NCBI GenBank assembly: GCA_963741505.1
Contig: CAVUIJ010000010.1
Coordinates: forward strand, 62,001-126,000
Origin: JAKFWF01 sp963741505
GTDB taxonomy: Bacteria > Pseudomonadota > Alphaproteobacteria > Rhizobiales > Hyphomicrobiaceae
Direction: 5' to 3'
Length of the DNA stretch: 64,000 bases
Numbering within the stretch: position 1 is the first letter of the stretch; the number at the start of each line of letters is the position of its first letter. The notes beneath the pieces were generated by a model. It saw only the letters and a list, made by a program, of their open reading frames with translations. It was not told the origin of the DNA and ran no database searches. The position numbers and the translations under genes are program-made. Below, piece by piece: positions 35,252 to 45,356 of this stretch.

Positions 35252-36017
35252 ATGCGTGCGGGGATTTTGCGAAGCGTGCTCGCCCGACTTTGCGCGGCGG
35301 CCTTGGTAGGCGTGGTGTCCGCCGCCGGTGTGCTGGCGCAATCGCCCGACGAGATGGCCATGCTCTACGATCAGGTGGCGGTCATCGATCAGCAGGGCAG
35401 GCACGACGAGGCATTGGCCAATGCCGAGCGACTGTATGCTTCGGCCGCAGCCAGGTACGGCGCCAACAGCCTGGAAGCTGCAACCTTCCTCAACGTCGTC
35501 GCGGTCTTGCACCATCACCAGGGCCACACTCTCGAAGCCGAGCGGCTTGCACAAGCGCGGGTTGCAGATTCGCGAGAGCCAGCTTGGCCCCGACCACCTC
35601 GACGTCGCCAACTCGCTCGATAATCTCGCCCGGCTCTACCAGGATCAGGGCCGTATCGATGAAGCGAAGGCGCTCTATGAACGGGCGCTCGCGATCAATG
35701 AGCGGGCGCTGGGCCACGACGATCCGGCAGCAACGGCAGCGCGCGGCAGGCTTGCCAGGTTGGTCGAGAGCCGGGGCCGCCGCCCCGGTCTGGTGCCGGC
35801 AGCGGGGAGCGACGAACCGGTATCGGCCGTGCCACCGGCGCCGGTTACGGCCGCAGCGCCCGCTCCGGCCCGTGCTGCTGGCGACCTTGCGCCAGCGGCG
35901 GCTGTGACACCGGCGACCGACGCAAGACGCACGGCAGCGGCCGCCAAGGCCTCGCCGAAAGCACGGGCGCAGAAAAATGCCGACGCCAACTGGGGCGAGA
36001 CCTTCTTCGGCCGCTGA
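35252..36017 (+). pseudogene. Exported TPR protein, one frameshift
   Basis: A signal peptide (SVLARLCAAALVGVVSAAGVLAQ) is followed by kinesin-light-chain-type TPRs. The first frame ends its TPR homology at EAERLAQARV; removing one base near 35549 restores HKRGLQIRESQLGPDHLDVANSLDNLARLYQDQGRIDEAKALYERALAINE, an ordinary continuation, and an Ala/Pro-rich tail ending WGETFFGR. About 254 residues after repair. Function is unknown; such proteins scaffold envelope complexes. Sequence error is as likely as true inactivation. Confidence 0.75.
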
Positions 36018-36085
36018 GGCGGAGCCGTCGCACGCGACCTTCTATGAAACTCACCCGACTGCTTTCGGCGCCGGCAGGGCGCAAC

Positions 36086-37093
<1,008 letters not shown>

Positions 37094-37290
37094 GGCATGT
37101 TCCTCGGGTCAGGGTTCAGATGAACGTTGACAGATCTTGCAGTCAAAGCGGGCACAAGTCGGGGATCGCGGCTGCAGCAACCTATGCAGCGCCTTATGCT
37201 ATTGGCCGGACGCAGCGTCAACGGCACAGCGCAATGCTGCCAGTGGGACACCGCCGGCGGGTAAAGTGCGGTGTCGATGCAAGCGTTTGG

Positions 37291-37320
37291 TTGACGCGTG
37301 CTGATATCGGCTTCTATCGT
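37291..37320 (+). promoter_or_regulatory. Candidate sigma-70-type promoter upstream of the coiled-coil/zapA genes
   Basis: TTGACG (37291-37296) and TATCGT (37315-37320) are 18 bp apart, about 80 bp before the ATG at 37399, in the 305-bp divergent spacer with gap. The match to the -10 consensus is fair only. I see no other strong signal in this spacer. Confidence 0.35.
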
Positions 37321-37398
37321 TTTGCTTAGATTCTTGAACACACGTCCGTTCCGTATGTCGCGCTGTCGGGGGGGTCTGACGCGGAAAGAGGTACAGCG

Positions 37399-37632
37399 AT
37401 GACACAGAAACCCAAGCCGCCGGCGAAGCGTGGCGCGGCTGCGCAAAGGCCAACCGCTGCCGGGGGCAAGGCCAGGGTGGTTCACCTCGAGGCTGAAAAC
37501 GCCGCATTGAAGAAGCAGCTTGCGGCGGCCGAGCAGAAGATTGCCTTGCTCGAGCGGCAGCGTGACGCGGCCTTGAACCGGATCGCGTGGGTGATCGATT
37601 CGATCAATTCGCTCGCCGAGAGCGTGCGATAG
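37399..37632 (+). CDS. Small coiled-coil protein upstream of zapA (DUF4164-like by position)
   Basis: 77 residues: a basic, Ala/Pro-rich N-terminus and then a heptad stretch (HLEAENAALKKQLAAAEQKIALLERQRDAALNRIAWVIDSINSLAE). Rhizobiales genomes usually have a small coiled-coil DUF4164 gene directly upstream of zapA, and this occupies that place; the sequence match itself is not firm. AAAGAGG lies before the ATG. Confidence 0.65.
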   Translation: MTQKPKPPAKRGAAAQRPTAAGGKARVVHLEAENAALKKQLAAAEQKIALLERQRDAALNRIAWVIDSINSLAESVR

Positions 37633-37694
37633 TCGGGCAACATGGGGCCGAGTGAGCAGGCTCGAATCGCGTCAATTGGCAGCACGGCAGTTCG

Positions 37695-38063
37695 ATGGGC
37701 CATGTAGCGGTGACACTGAATGGACGCAGCTACCGCTTCGCCTGCGGCGACGGCGAAGAGGCGCGCCTGCACGACCTCGCCGCGCACGTGAAATCGAAGG
37801 TCGATACGCTGGCGCTGCAATTCGGCCAGGTCGGCGAGGACCGCCTGTTCCTGATGGCGGCGCTGCTGGTCGCCGACGAGCTGTTCGAGGCGCGTGAGCG
37901 GACCGGGCAGCCGCCGGCGGCTGCCAGCCTTGCGCCCGAGTCCGCGGGCGCCGGCAAGCCGAGCGAGCCGGCACCGCGATCGACGCCACAGCCGGCCGCG
38001 AAGCTCAGTGGCAAGTCGACGCAGCCATCCGTCGCATTGCGCAAGCCGCACCGCACCGGCTGA
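37695..38063 (+). CDS. zapA: Cell division protein ZapA
   Basis: Promotes FtsZ bundling at the division site. 122 residues: the N-terminal ZapA domain (VAVTLNGRSYRFACGDGEEARLHDLAAHVKSKVDTLALQFGQVGEDRLFLMAALLVADELFEA) is complete, followed by a disordered Pro/Ala-rich tail of about 45 residues. The position between the coiled-coil gene and the 6S RNA/cyclo-ligase locus is the conserved one. Confidence 0.9.
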   Translation: MGHVAVTLNGRSYRFACGDGEEARLHDLAAHVKSKVDTLALQFGQVGEDRLFLMAALLVADELFEARERTGQPPAAASLAPESAGAGKPSEPAPRSTPQPAAKLSGKSTQPSVALRKPHRTG

Positions 38064-38241
38064 GACGTCGCATGGCGCGCGTTGTTGCGATACCTGCAAT
38101 TCGAACGATCGCGGCAACGATCGGTTAGTTCTTCTGAACCTTTGAGGTCGCAAGTGCTTCGCATTTTACGTAGTTGTAAGCGATCCTCGGCCAGATTGGC
38201 TGTCGTGGGGCATGATCGCGGAGCTGTGCTGGGTATTCGCC

Positions 38242-38499
38242 ATGAACAAGAACTGCCAGATGAGCGAAAAGCGGCGCGCGCTACGCTACCCGGCTGATTT
38301 CAGCGTCACTGTTACGCTGGATGGCGGCAGGATCGTGCGTTGCAAGGTTAAGGATTTCTCCGCCACTGGGGTGCAGCTGATGGTGCCGAGCGTGCTCGGC
38401 ATGCCGGACGAATTCATGCTGCAGGCGCCGACCGGACAGGCCCGCCGCGTCCAGGTCAAGCGCCGTGGCATCGCCCGCCTCGGCGTCGCGTTCATCTGA
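38242..38499 (+). CDS. PilZ domain protein
   Basis: 85 residues that are nearly all PilZ domain: the RxxxR motif is in KRRALRYPADFSV and the D-x-S-x-x-G motif is DFSATG, both needed for cyclic di-GMP binding, followed by the final strands VKRRGIARLGVAFI. ATG 38242 (MNKNCQMSEK) is chosen; the frame opens at 38212. Small single-domain PilZ proteins act as c-di-GMP adaptors. It is inserted between zapA and the 6S RNA. Confidence 0.85.
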   Translation: MNKNCQMSEKRRALRYPADFSVTVTLDGGRIVRCKVKDFSATGVQLMVPSVLGMPDEFMLQAPTGQARRVQVKRRGIARLGVAFI

Positions 38500-38581
38500 A
38501 GTTCTGGCCGATCATTTCGGCCGAACGGTCATCCGACATTTCCGCCACTGGATTTTTGTTGAACCGCGTCCTATGTCAAAT

Positions 38582-38738
38582 GTGCTGCGGGGTACGTCAG
38601 GGACCTAACATCCCCTGGGCCTATAAGATCCGCTAGGGAGCTGTATCTGACCGGGGCCGTGGTCCCGGACACATGGCGCCCACCTTCTCACAGAAGGGAC
38701 TCGGCGGGATAAACGGGTCCCAACGGCCTTCGCGGCAC
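38582..38738 (+). ncRNA. ssrS: 6S RNA (SsrS)
   Basis: The region between zapA/PilZ and the 5-FTHF cyclo-ligase is the conserved 6S locus. GTGCTGCGGGG at 38582-38592 pairs along its length, allowing G-U pairs, with CCTTCGCGGCAC at 38727-38738, giving the closing stem of a 157-nt RNA. Further stems (for example GGGGCCGTGGTCCC near 38653, and CTTCTCACAGAAGG) flank an open central part, as in 6S RNAs, which mimic an open promoter to trap sigma-70 RNA polymerase. A -10-like TATGTC (38572-38577) stands upstream and a T-rich run follows. A short frame in this region is not a gene. Confidence 0.85.
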
Positions 38739-38771
38739 TTTATTTTCTTGCCTCCACTCGGGCGCTCACCG

Positions 38772-39359
38772 ATGACGATCGACAAGGCCGCGCTGCGCAA
38801 GCGGATGCTCGAGGCGCGGGAGGCATTGCCGCAGGATGAGCGCTCGCACGCGGCCGGCGCGGTGGCGGCCCACGCCGAGGCGGTGTTGCGGTTGATGCCC
38901 GGCAATCCGGCGCCGGTGGTCTCGACCTATTGGGGCATTGGCCCGGAGATCGATCCGGTCTCGCTCGAGGCGGCGCTGGTGGCGCGTGGGGCCTCGCTGT
39001 GCCTGCCGGTGATGGTGGGCAAGGGCAAGCCGCTGGTGTTTCGCCGCTACGCCCACGGCGACAGCCTTGCGGCCCGCACCTGGGGTATCCACGAGCCACT
39101 CGCCACCGCCGAGCCGGTACAACCCGACATCCTGCTGGTGCCGCTGCTTGCCGCCGATCTCGAAGGCCACCGCCTGGGCTACGGCGGCGGCTTCTTCGAC
39201 CGCTCCCTGAAGGAACTGCGCGCGGCCAAGGCCATCGTCGCCGTCGGCATCTGCTACGACGAGCAAATCATCGACGAGGTACCCCACCTGCACTACGACG
39301 AGCCCGTCGATTGGCTGCTCACTCCCACCGGCCTGACCCGGTGCAGGCGGGCGGGCTAG
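38772..39359 (+). CDS. 5-formyltetrahydrofolate cyclo-ligase
   Basis: ATP-dependent conversion of 5-formyl-THF to 5,10-methenyl-THF in folate metabolism (YgfA/Fau/MTHFS family). 195 residues with the N-terminal K/R-rich ATP-binding helix (KAALRKRMLEAREALP), the IHEPL segment, PDILLVPLLAAD and the phosphate-binding RLGYGGGFFDR. Directly downstream of the 6S RNA, as in many proteobacteria. Its TAG stop shares the palindrome CTAG with the stop of yebC on the other strand. Confidence 0.93.
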   Translation: MTIDKAALRKRMLEAREALPQDERSHAAGAVAAHAEAVLRLMPGNPAPVVSTYWGIGPEIDPVSLEAALVARGASLCLPVMVGKGKPLVFRRYAHGDSLAARTWGIHEPLATAEPVQPDILLVPLLAADLEGHRLGYGGGFFDRSLKELRAAKAIVAVGICYDEQIIDEVPHLHYDEPVDWLLTPTGLTRCRRAG

Positions 39360-40102
39360 CCCGTCAGCTTGGCCATGGTCGCTTCGTCGACGTCGATGTT
39401 GGAGAACACGTTCTGCACGTCGTCATCGTCGTCGAGGGCGTTGAGCAGCTTGAACACCGATTGCGCCGCCTCCTCGTCGACGGGGGTTACGAGCGTCGGC
39501 TTCCAGATGATCTTGGTCGTGGCCGCCTCGCCGAGCTTGGCTTCCAGCGCCGCCGCCACGCTGCCGAGGTTTTCAAAGTCGCAGACGATGGTGTGGCCGC
39601 CCGCATCGCTCGCGCAGTCGTCGGCGCCGGCCTCGATCGCCGCCTCCAGTATCGCGTCGGCGCTGCCGGCCTTCGGCGGATAGACGATCTCGCCGACGTG
39701 GGCGAACATGTGCGCGACCGAGCCGGTGGCGCCGAGATTGCCGCCATGCTTCGTAAACAGCGCGCGAATGGCGCCGCCAGTGCGATTGCGGTTGTCGGTC
39801 AAGGCCTCGACGATGATTGCGACACCGCCGACAGCATAGCCCTCATAGCGGATGCTCTCGAACGCCTCGCCGTCATTGCCCGCCGCCTTCTTGATGGCCC
39901 GGTCGATGTTGTCCTTGGGCATGTTCTCGGCGCGTGCCGCCTGTACCGCGAGGCGCAGGCGGGCGTTCATGGCCGGGTCGGGCAGGCCGGTTTTAGCTGC
40001 AACCGTGATCTCGCGCGCGAGCTTGCCGAACAGTTTCGAGCGAGCCGCGTCCTGGCGGCCCTTGCGGTGCATGATGTTCTTGAACTGCGAATGTCCGGCC
40101 AT
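39356..40102 (-). CDS. yebC: YebC/PmpR-family regulatory protein
   Basis: 248-residue YebC/TACO1-type protein: it starts MAGHSQFKNIMHRKGRQDAARSKLFGKLAREI, then MPKDNIDRAIKKAAG and EGYAVGGVAIIVEALTDNRNRT, all family hallmarks. Members are described as DNA-binding regulators and as relieving ribosome stalling at proline runs. The start at 40102 is set by MAGHSQ; the open frame to 40135 is not conserved. Usually near ruvC in alphaproteobacteria, here it is next to the ymdB-type gene. Confidence 0.93.
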   Translation of the reverse strand: MAGHSQFKNIMHRKGRQDAARSKLFGKLAREITVAAKTGLPDPAMNARLRLAVQAARAENMPKDNIDRAIKKAAGNDGEAFESIRYEGYAVGGVAIIVEALTDNRNRTGGAIRALFTKHGGNLGATGSVAHMFAHVGEIVYPPKAGSADAILEAAIEAGADDCASDAGGHTIVCDFENLGSVAAALEAKLGEAATTKIIWKPTLVTPVDEEAAQSVFKLLNALDDDDDVQNVFSNIDVDEATMAKLTG

Positions 40103-40416
40103 GTGCTCTCGAATCCTGTCGTCCTGCCGCCGCATCGGTGCTGCGCGTTGCGCAAGCGTTATAATTCGGCGCCGCTGCGAAAATCCACCGGCACCTGCGT
40201 CTTCGACGTAACAGTTGGCGGCGCAACGAAAAAATCCATCTTGCCGGATCGCCGCGAAGCAGCGATGCTCTCTTCATCGCTCCTCGCCCAGGAGCCATCA
40301 GCAAGGCCCTCAATCAGCCGGGGGCCGGTCGCAACGAGGACGGCGACGGGTCCGCAAACGGATGCTTATAGCGGACTGCCCTTCTCGGCGATGATAACTG
40401 CAGCTTTGCAGGCCGA
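40103..40416. other. Intergenic between ymdB-type gene and yebC
   Basis: 314 bp. A stretch of A-rich sequence (about 40215-40235) and TATAAT (40160-40165, plus strand) are the only points of note. Short frames here have no family features, and I see no RNA gene. Confidence 0.35.
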
Positions 40417-41250
40417 TTAAATCTCTCTCTCGATCCAAGCCAGCGGCTCGGTAGGTGCCAAGACACCACCGAGCCGTACTGGCATGATGGCGGTCGCAAG
40501 ACCGGTCTTGTCGTCGATGTCGATGGCGGCGCCAGCGAGGGTGGCGGTGCCGTCGGCGGGCGTGAAGCGTTCGTTGGGAATCCGCGTCAGGAAGCGGTGC
40601 ACCGGTTCGGTGATGTCCATGCCGAGCACCGAATCGTAGTCGCCGGTCATGCCGGCATCCGACATGTAGGCGGTGCCGCCGCGCATGACGCGGTGGTCGG
40701 AGGTTGGTGCGTGAGTGTGGGTGCCGATCACCGCCGACACCCGGCCATCGAGGAAATGGCCGGCCGACTGCTTCTCGCTCGTCGCCTCGGCGTGGAAGTC
40801 GATGAAGATGGCGTCGGCGCCCTGCTTCAGCTTGCAGGCCGTGACTTCGGCATCGATCGCCCGGAATGGGCAGTCCATCTCGTTCATGAATACACGGCCT
40901 AAGGCATTGATCACCAGCACGTCAGCGCCATTGGCCGCCTTGTAGAGGCCGGCACCGCGCCCCGGTGTGCCCTTCGGCAGGTTGAGCGGGCGGACCAATC
41001 GTGGTTGCCGGTCGATGAAGACCAGCGCGTCCTTCTGGTCGAAAGCGTGATTGCCAAGCGTGACGCAGTCGGCACCGGCTTCCAGGAACTCGCCCAAGAT
41101 CGCCTCGGTGATGCCGAAGCCGCCGGCAGCGTTCTCGCCGTTGACGATGACGAAATCGAGCGCGTAGCGTTTGCGCAGGCGCGGCAGCGTTTCCAGCAGC
41201 ACCCTACGGCCTGTGCGGCCGACCACATCTCCAACGAACAGCAGGCGCAT
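40417..41250 (-). CDS. TIGR00282/YmdB-family metallophosphoesterase
   Basis: 277 residues matching the YmdB/TIGR00282 phosphodiesterase family: MRLLFVGDVVGRTGRR (Asp metal ligand), VNGENAAGGFGIT, TLGNHAFDQKD and FHAEATSEK, and VIGTHTHAPTSD (metal His). Bacillus YmdB hydrolyses 2',3'-cyclic nucleotides and alters RNA turnover and biofilm choices; the role in alphaproteobacteria is not established. Transcribed toward yebC on the same strand. Confidence 0.92.
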   Translation of the reverse strand: MRLLFVGDVVGRTGRRVLLETLPRLRKRYALDFVIVNGENAAGGFGITEAILGEFLEAGADCVTLGNHAFDQKDALVFIDRQPRLVRPLNLPKGTPGRGAGLYKAANGADVLVINALGRVFMNEMDCPFRAIDAEVTACKLKQGADAIFIDFHAEATSEKQSAGHFLDGRVSAVIGTHTHAPTSDHRVMRGGTAYMSDAGMTGDYDSVLGMDITEPVHRFLTRIPNERFTPADGTATLAGAAIDIDDKTGLATAIMPVRLGGVLAPTEPLAWIEREI

Positions 41251-41365
41251 TCACGAACTCGCTCGACGTTTTCACGGCCGGTGATCGACCATGATTTTCG
41301 CGCGTTCTTGGACGGGAGTTCGGGCTCTGTTCGATCGCGTGGCGCAACAGCGAATCGCCACACGA

Positions 41366-42298
41366 TCAGAAGTTTACCTTGTCGCCGCCCTTGAGCTCCA
41401 GCATCTCGCGGGCTTCGTCGGAGGTTGCGATCTCGAGACCCATGTTCTCGATGATCGAGCGCACCAGCGTCACCTGCTGCGCATTGCTGGTGGCGAGTTT
41501 GCCGGCGCCTGCCCACAGGCTGTCCTCGAGGCCGACGCGGACGTTGCCGCCCATCGACACCGCCTGTGCCGCGATCGGCAGCTGGTTGCGACCGGCACCC
41601 AGCACGCTCCACTGGTACTCGGTCCCGAACAGGCGGTCGGCGGTGCGCTTCATGTGCATCACGTCTTCCGGGTGCGGGCCAATACCGCCCAGGATGCCGA
41701 ATACCGACTGGATGAAGAACGGCGGCTTGACGAGGCCGCGGTCGGCGAAGTGGCGCAGGGTATAGAGGTGGCCGATGTCGTAGCACTCGATCTCGAACCG
41801 GGTCTGGTTCTTGGCGCAACTGGTCAGGATGCCTTCGATGTCCTTGAAGGTGTTCTTGAAGATGCGATCGTCTGACTCGGCGAGGTAGGGCCGCTCCCAG
41901 GCGTGCTTGAATTCCTTCTGGCGGGCCAGCATCGGGTAAAGGCCGAAATTCATCGAGCCCATGTTGAGCGAGGCCACTTCGGGTTTGAAGTAGGCACACG
42001 GTTTCAGGCGCTCTTCGAGGCCCATCGTCGGCGCGCCGCCGGTGGTGATGTTGATCACGCAGTTGGAGCGCTGCTTGATCACTTTCAGGAACGGCGCGAA
42101 AGCTTCCGGCGACTGGTCTGGCTTGCCGGTCTTGGGATCGCGGGCATGGACGTGGACCAGCGCGGCCCCGGCTTCGGCGGCACCGATCGCGGCATCGGCG
42201 ATCTCTTCCGCCGTGATCGGCAGGTAGGGCGACATCGACGGCGTGTGGATCGCACCGGTCACGGCACAGGTGATGATGACTTTGCGCTTCTTACTCAT
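41366..42298 (-). CDS. 3-keto-5-aminohexanoate cleavage (BKACE) family protein
   Basis: 310-residue TIM-barrel beta-keto-acid cleavage enzyme (BKACE), which uses acetyl-CoA to split a beta-keto acid into acetoacetate and a CoA ester. Zinc ligands are visible in HVHARD (two His) and the Glu of FEIECYDIGH; the substrate-side ASLNMGSMNFG and VRVGLEDSL are also conserved. The family covers lysine fermentation, carnitine and many other acids; the substrate class cannot be told here. The second of two tandem ATGs (42298) has the better spacing to GGAG. Confidence 0.9.
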   Translation of the reverse strand: MSKKRKVIITCAVTGAIHTPSMSPYLPITAEEIADAAIGAAEAGAALVHVHARDPKTGKPDQSPEAFAPFLKVIKQRSNCVINITTGGAPTMGLEERLKPCAYFKPEVASLNMGSMNFGLYPMLARQKEFKHAWERPYLAESDDRIFKNTFKDIEGILTSCAKNQTRFEIECYDIGHLYTLRHFADRGLVKPPFFIQSVFGILGGIGPHPEDVMHMKRTADRLFGTEYQWSVLGAGRNQLPIAAQAVSMGGNVRVGLEDSLWAGAGKLATSNAQQVTLVRSIIENMGLEIATSDEAREMLELKGGDKVNF

Positions 42299-42364
42299 CA
42301 TTGCTCTCCGTCGAGGCTGACTGTGATCACAGATCGGCAATGTGAGCCCTTGCGGCCGTCGCCG

Positions 42365-43336
42365 TCAATGCGCCGCGCGCCGGAACATCGTCGAGGCGAG
42401 CAGCCCGGCGCCGACGGCGACGGCGACCGTGAACAGCCCGTAGAGCAGCGGCTGGTCGAAGGCGAAGTTGTGCAGCAGGCGCTCAAGGCCCTGTCGCTCG
42501 AGCGTGACGCGGGCGGTATAGGTCGACAATAGCTGACCCTCGCGCAGCAGATGGACGCGGGCGACCAGCGGCCCGACCGGCACGTTCGCGGGCAGCTCGA
42601 TCGAGGCGCGGAACAGGCTGCGACCGATGAACGCGACGCCGTATTCCTCCTTCACATAAAGCCCTTCCTTCTGCTTCAGGCGAATGACGGCGCTCTTGAA
42701 CTCGGCGAGATCGGCGGTCGACAAGCCCGTCTCCCAGCCGCGGATTGGCGTCATGCGGACCTGCTCGAAACCGATATCGGTATCGCGCAGCAGGATGGGA
42801 TCGGCGAGTTCGTCGAGCGGCCTGGTCGAGGCGATTGCGTAGTAGCTCGGCACACTTTCGAAGGTCACCGACTGGGTATTGATCCAGATGCCACCGACGT
42901 TGCTCTTGCGGCGGGACACCAGCCGGCTCGGTGTGCCTTCGAGCACGATGACGATGTCGTATAGACCCGATTCGGCGCTGGCCTGGCGGCTGTTGTCGAT
43001 GGCGCCGAAAATCACGATTTCGGTGCCGGTAAAGCTCGAGGTGATGGCGACGCTGCGGGTCGACACGTCCGCCTGCACCGTCTCTTTGACTTCGGCCGGG
43101 GCTGCGGCTGGAGCTGGAGCCGCAGCCGGAGCAGCAGGTTTCTGCTCGGCCGCTGCGGCGCCAGGTTGCGCCGGCGTCACCGACGGTGCCTTCGGCGGCG
43201 GCGCCGGTCGCGCGCGCTTTGGCTGGGGAGCTGCCGGTGCCGTCGGCGTCTGCTGCGCGGCTGCCCAGTCGGCGCCGCCGAGCAAGAAGCCTGCGAACAA
43301 GACTGCGAGCCCCGCTCCATATCGACCTGCCATCAT
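42365..43336 (-). CDS. TIGR02186-family exported membrane-anchored protein
   Basis: 323 residues: a signal peptide (AVLFAGFLLGGADWAAAQ), a Pro/Ala-rich linker of about 60 residues, a beta-rich extracytoplasmic domain (SVAITSSFTGTEIVIFGAIDNS ... IVIVLEGTP) and a C-terminal membrane helix (LLYGLFTVAVAVGAGLLASTMF). This is the alphaproteobacterial TIGR02186 family, found next to TauE-type permeases. Its ATG overlaps the TauE stop (TGATG at 43334-43338), which shows coupling and suggests the two act as a transport unit. Confidence 0.85.
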   Translation of the reverse strand: MMAGRYGAGLAVLFAGFLLGGADWAAAQQTPTAPAAPQPKRARPAPPPKAPSVTPAQPGAAAAEQKPAAPAAAPAPAAAPAEVKETVQADVSTRSVAITSSFTGTEIVIFGAIDNSRQASAESGLYDIVIVLEGTPSRLVSRRKSNVGGIWINTQSVTFESVPSYYAIASTRPLDELADPILLRDTDIGFEQVRMTPIRGWETGLSTADLAEFKSAVIRLKQKEGLYVKEEYGVAFIGRSLFRASIELPANVPVGPLVARVHLLREGQLLSTYTARVTLERQGLERLLHNFAFDQPLLYGLFTVAVAVGAGLLASTMFRRAAH

Positions 43337-44262
43337 CACCGCCTCCCGATCGCGGTGGCGATCGAATAGAACTCGTCGGGTTGGGCGACCAGGCTCCAGC
43401 CGATCCTCAGGCAGACCAGCAGCACCAGTCCAGCTAACAGAAAGCGCAACTGCTCGCCCTTGAGCCGCTGGCCGGCGACCGCGCCGAACTGGGCGCCGAT
43501 CACGCCGCCCAGCATCAGGATCAGGGCCAGGATGACGTCGACATTCTTGTTCTGGCTCGCATGCAGGATGGTGGTCGCGGCGGTGACGAAGACGATCTGG
43601 AACAGCGACGTGCCGACCACGACGTTGGTCGGCACCCGCAACAGGTAAATCATTGCCGGCACCATGATGAAGCCGCCGCCGACGCCCATGATCGCGGCCA
43701 ATATGCCGACGAAGGCGCCGATCAGAAGCGGCGGAATTACGCTGATGTAGAGCTTGGAGTGATGGAACCGCATTTTCAGCGGCATCCGCTGGATCCAGGA
43801 ATGGTTGTTCGCTCGTCGCGATGGTGGCGGCTTGCCCGCTCTGACTTTGCGGATTGCGTCGAGGCTCTCGATCAGCATCAAGGTGCCGATGGCACCGAGG
43901 AAGGTGACGTAGCTGACCGCCACGACGAAATCGAACTGGCCAGCCTTGCGCAGCTCCCGCACCAGGATGACGCCGAGTACCGAGCCGAGAATACCGCCCG
44001 TCAGCAGCACCGTTCCCATGCGGAAATCGATGTTGTTGCGGCGCCACTGTGCGACCGCGCCTGACACCGACGAGGCGACGATCTGGGCGCCCTCGGTGCC
44101 GACCGCGACCGCCGGCGGAATGCCGGAGAAAATCAGCAGCGGCGTCATCAGGAAGCCGCCGCCGACGCCGAACAATCCGGAGAGGAATCCGACCGCTCCG
44201 CCCATGCCGAGGAACACCAGGACGTTGGCGCTCATCTCGGCGATCGGCAGGTAGATGTTCAT
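43336..44262 (-). CDS. TauE/SafE-family sulfite/organic anion exporter, paralogue 2
   Basis: 308 residues, very similar to the protein at 29325-30257 throughout (both open with M-x-IYLP-x-AEM and share GxLSGLFGxGGGF and GxxxAIMGVGGGF). Eight or so helices in two Gly-rich halves. Coupled by a one-base stop/start overlap to the TIGR02186 gene. The family exports sulfite, sulfoacetate or similar anions; the actual cargo is unknown. Confidence 0.9.
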   Translation of the reverse strand: MNIYLPIAEMSANVLVFLGMGGAVGFLSGLFGVGGGFLMTPLLIFSGIPPAVAVGTEGAQIVASSVSGAVAQWRRNNIDFRMGTVLLTGGILGSVLGVILVRELRKAGQFDFVVAVSYVTFLGAIGTLMLIESLDAIRKVRAGKPPPSRRANNHSWIQRMPLKMRFHHSKLYISVIPPLLIGAFVGILAAIMGVGGGFIMVPAMIYLLRVPTNVVVGTSLFQIVFVTAATTILHASQNKNVDVILALILMLGGVIGAQFGAVAGQRLKGEQLRFLLAGLVLLVCLRIGWSLVAQPDEFYSIATAIGRR

Positions 44263-44606
44263 GCGCGCGTCGGATCCTCAAACGTCGCGTTCACGGTGAC
44301 GGTATAGGCGGGCGCCGGCAGCGGCGATACGGCAGAGGCAGGCAAATGATCGTTCGCCCCGCGCTTGGCTAAGCGCTTGGTCCGGTCATTCGACCTCACG
44401 GGAGCATTAATCCAGTTGCCGGAAAGCCGGTCAACGGCAAATGTCGTACGCCTCCCAACAGCATAGCCAATTCGGCCGTAAAGCCGGCAAACGCATCTGC
44501 GGTGTTGCAATCGAGCCGCGCCGCCGATATAGAGTTCACTTATCCCCTTCATTCAATCGCTTAACCGCCGCCGCGCGATTTCTGGGCCGGCCGCAGGAGA
44601 TGCCCC
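44263..44606. other. Divergent spacer between TauE paralogue 2 and trcR
   Basis: 344 bp holding promoters for both directions. GCGCTTGGCTAAGCGC (about 44362-44377) is an inverted repeat and AGGAGA precedes the trcR ATG. I see no coding frame of normal composition and no clear -35/-10 pair. Confidence 0.4.
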
Positions 44607-45356
44607 ATGACCGAGCGCAAACCACTGATGCCGAAAGCGACTGCTGTCTGGCTGGTCGAGAACACCTCGCTGTCGTTCGACCAGATCGCGGCATTCTGCG
44701 GTATGCATCTGCTCGAGGTGAAGGGCATCGCCGACGGCGACGTCGCGGCCGGCATCAAGGGCATGGACCCGATTGCCTCGGGCCAGCTGACGCGCGAGGA
44801 GATCAAGCGCTGCGAGGACGACGAGGGCGCCCATCTACGGCTCGCCGCCTCCAAGGTCGAAGTGCCGCCGGTCAAGACCAAGAAGGGGCCGAAATATACA
44901 CCCGTTTCGCGCCGTCACGACCGGCCGAATGCGGTGCTGTGGCTGCTGCGCAATCATCCCGAGCTCAAAGACAGCCAGCTGATGCGCCTCGTCGGGACCA
45001 CCAAGCCGACCATCGCCCAGATCCGCGATCGCACGCATTGGAACTCGCCAAACCTCGTGCCGCAGGATCCGGTGACGATGGGGTTGTGCTCGCAGATCGA
45101 CCTCGATGCCGAGGTCAGGAAAGCGGCGGCGCGGGCGGCCAAGGAGCGCCGCGATGCCGGCATACCCGAGCCCGAGCGCGCCGGCACGCTGCTGCCGACG
45201 GCGGCGACCACCGGCTTTGGCGCGGCGTCGATCGTCCAGCCCAAGGAAAAGCCCGAGCCCAAGGCGGAAACCGAGGCCGAGGAGCAGGCCCGCGTGCTCG
45301 CCAAGCTCAAGGGCCTGTCGGGTGGCGAGAAGGACAAGGCGGCCGAGGACGAGTGA
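44607..45356 (+). CDS. trcR: DUF1013 cell-cycle transcriptional regulator (TrcR-type)
   Basis: 249 residues matching DUF1013, an alphaproteobacteria-only family named TrcR in Caulobacter, where it associates with RNA polymerase. Two helix-turn-helix-like segments are visible: AVWLVENTSLSFDQIAAFCGMHLLEVKGIADG and AVLWLLRNHPELKDSQLMRLVGTTKPTIAQIRDRTHW. The C-terminal 60 residues are Lys/Glu-rich and disordered. Family membership is firm; the role is from literature memory. A tRNA-Arg gene lies 114 bp downstream. Confidence 0.88.
   Translation: MTERKPLMPKATAVWLVENTSLSFDQIAAFCGMHLLEVKGIADGDVAAGIKGMDPIASGQLTREEIKRCEDDEGAHLRLAASKVEVPPVKTKKGPKYTPVSRRHDRPNAVLWLLRNHPELKDSQLMRLVGTTKPTIAQIRDRTHWNSPNLVPQDPVTMGLCSQIDLDAEVRKAAARAAKERRDAGIPEPERAGTLLPTAATTGFGAASIVQPKEKPEPKAETEAEEQARVLAKLKGLSGGEKDKAAEDE

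Noticed and set aside
38633..38905. 90-codon minus-strand frame overlapping the 6S RNA
   Set aside because: Overlaps the structured RNA and the start of the cyclo-ligase gene and has no homology features.
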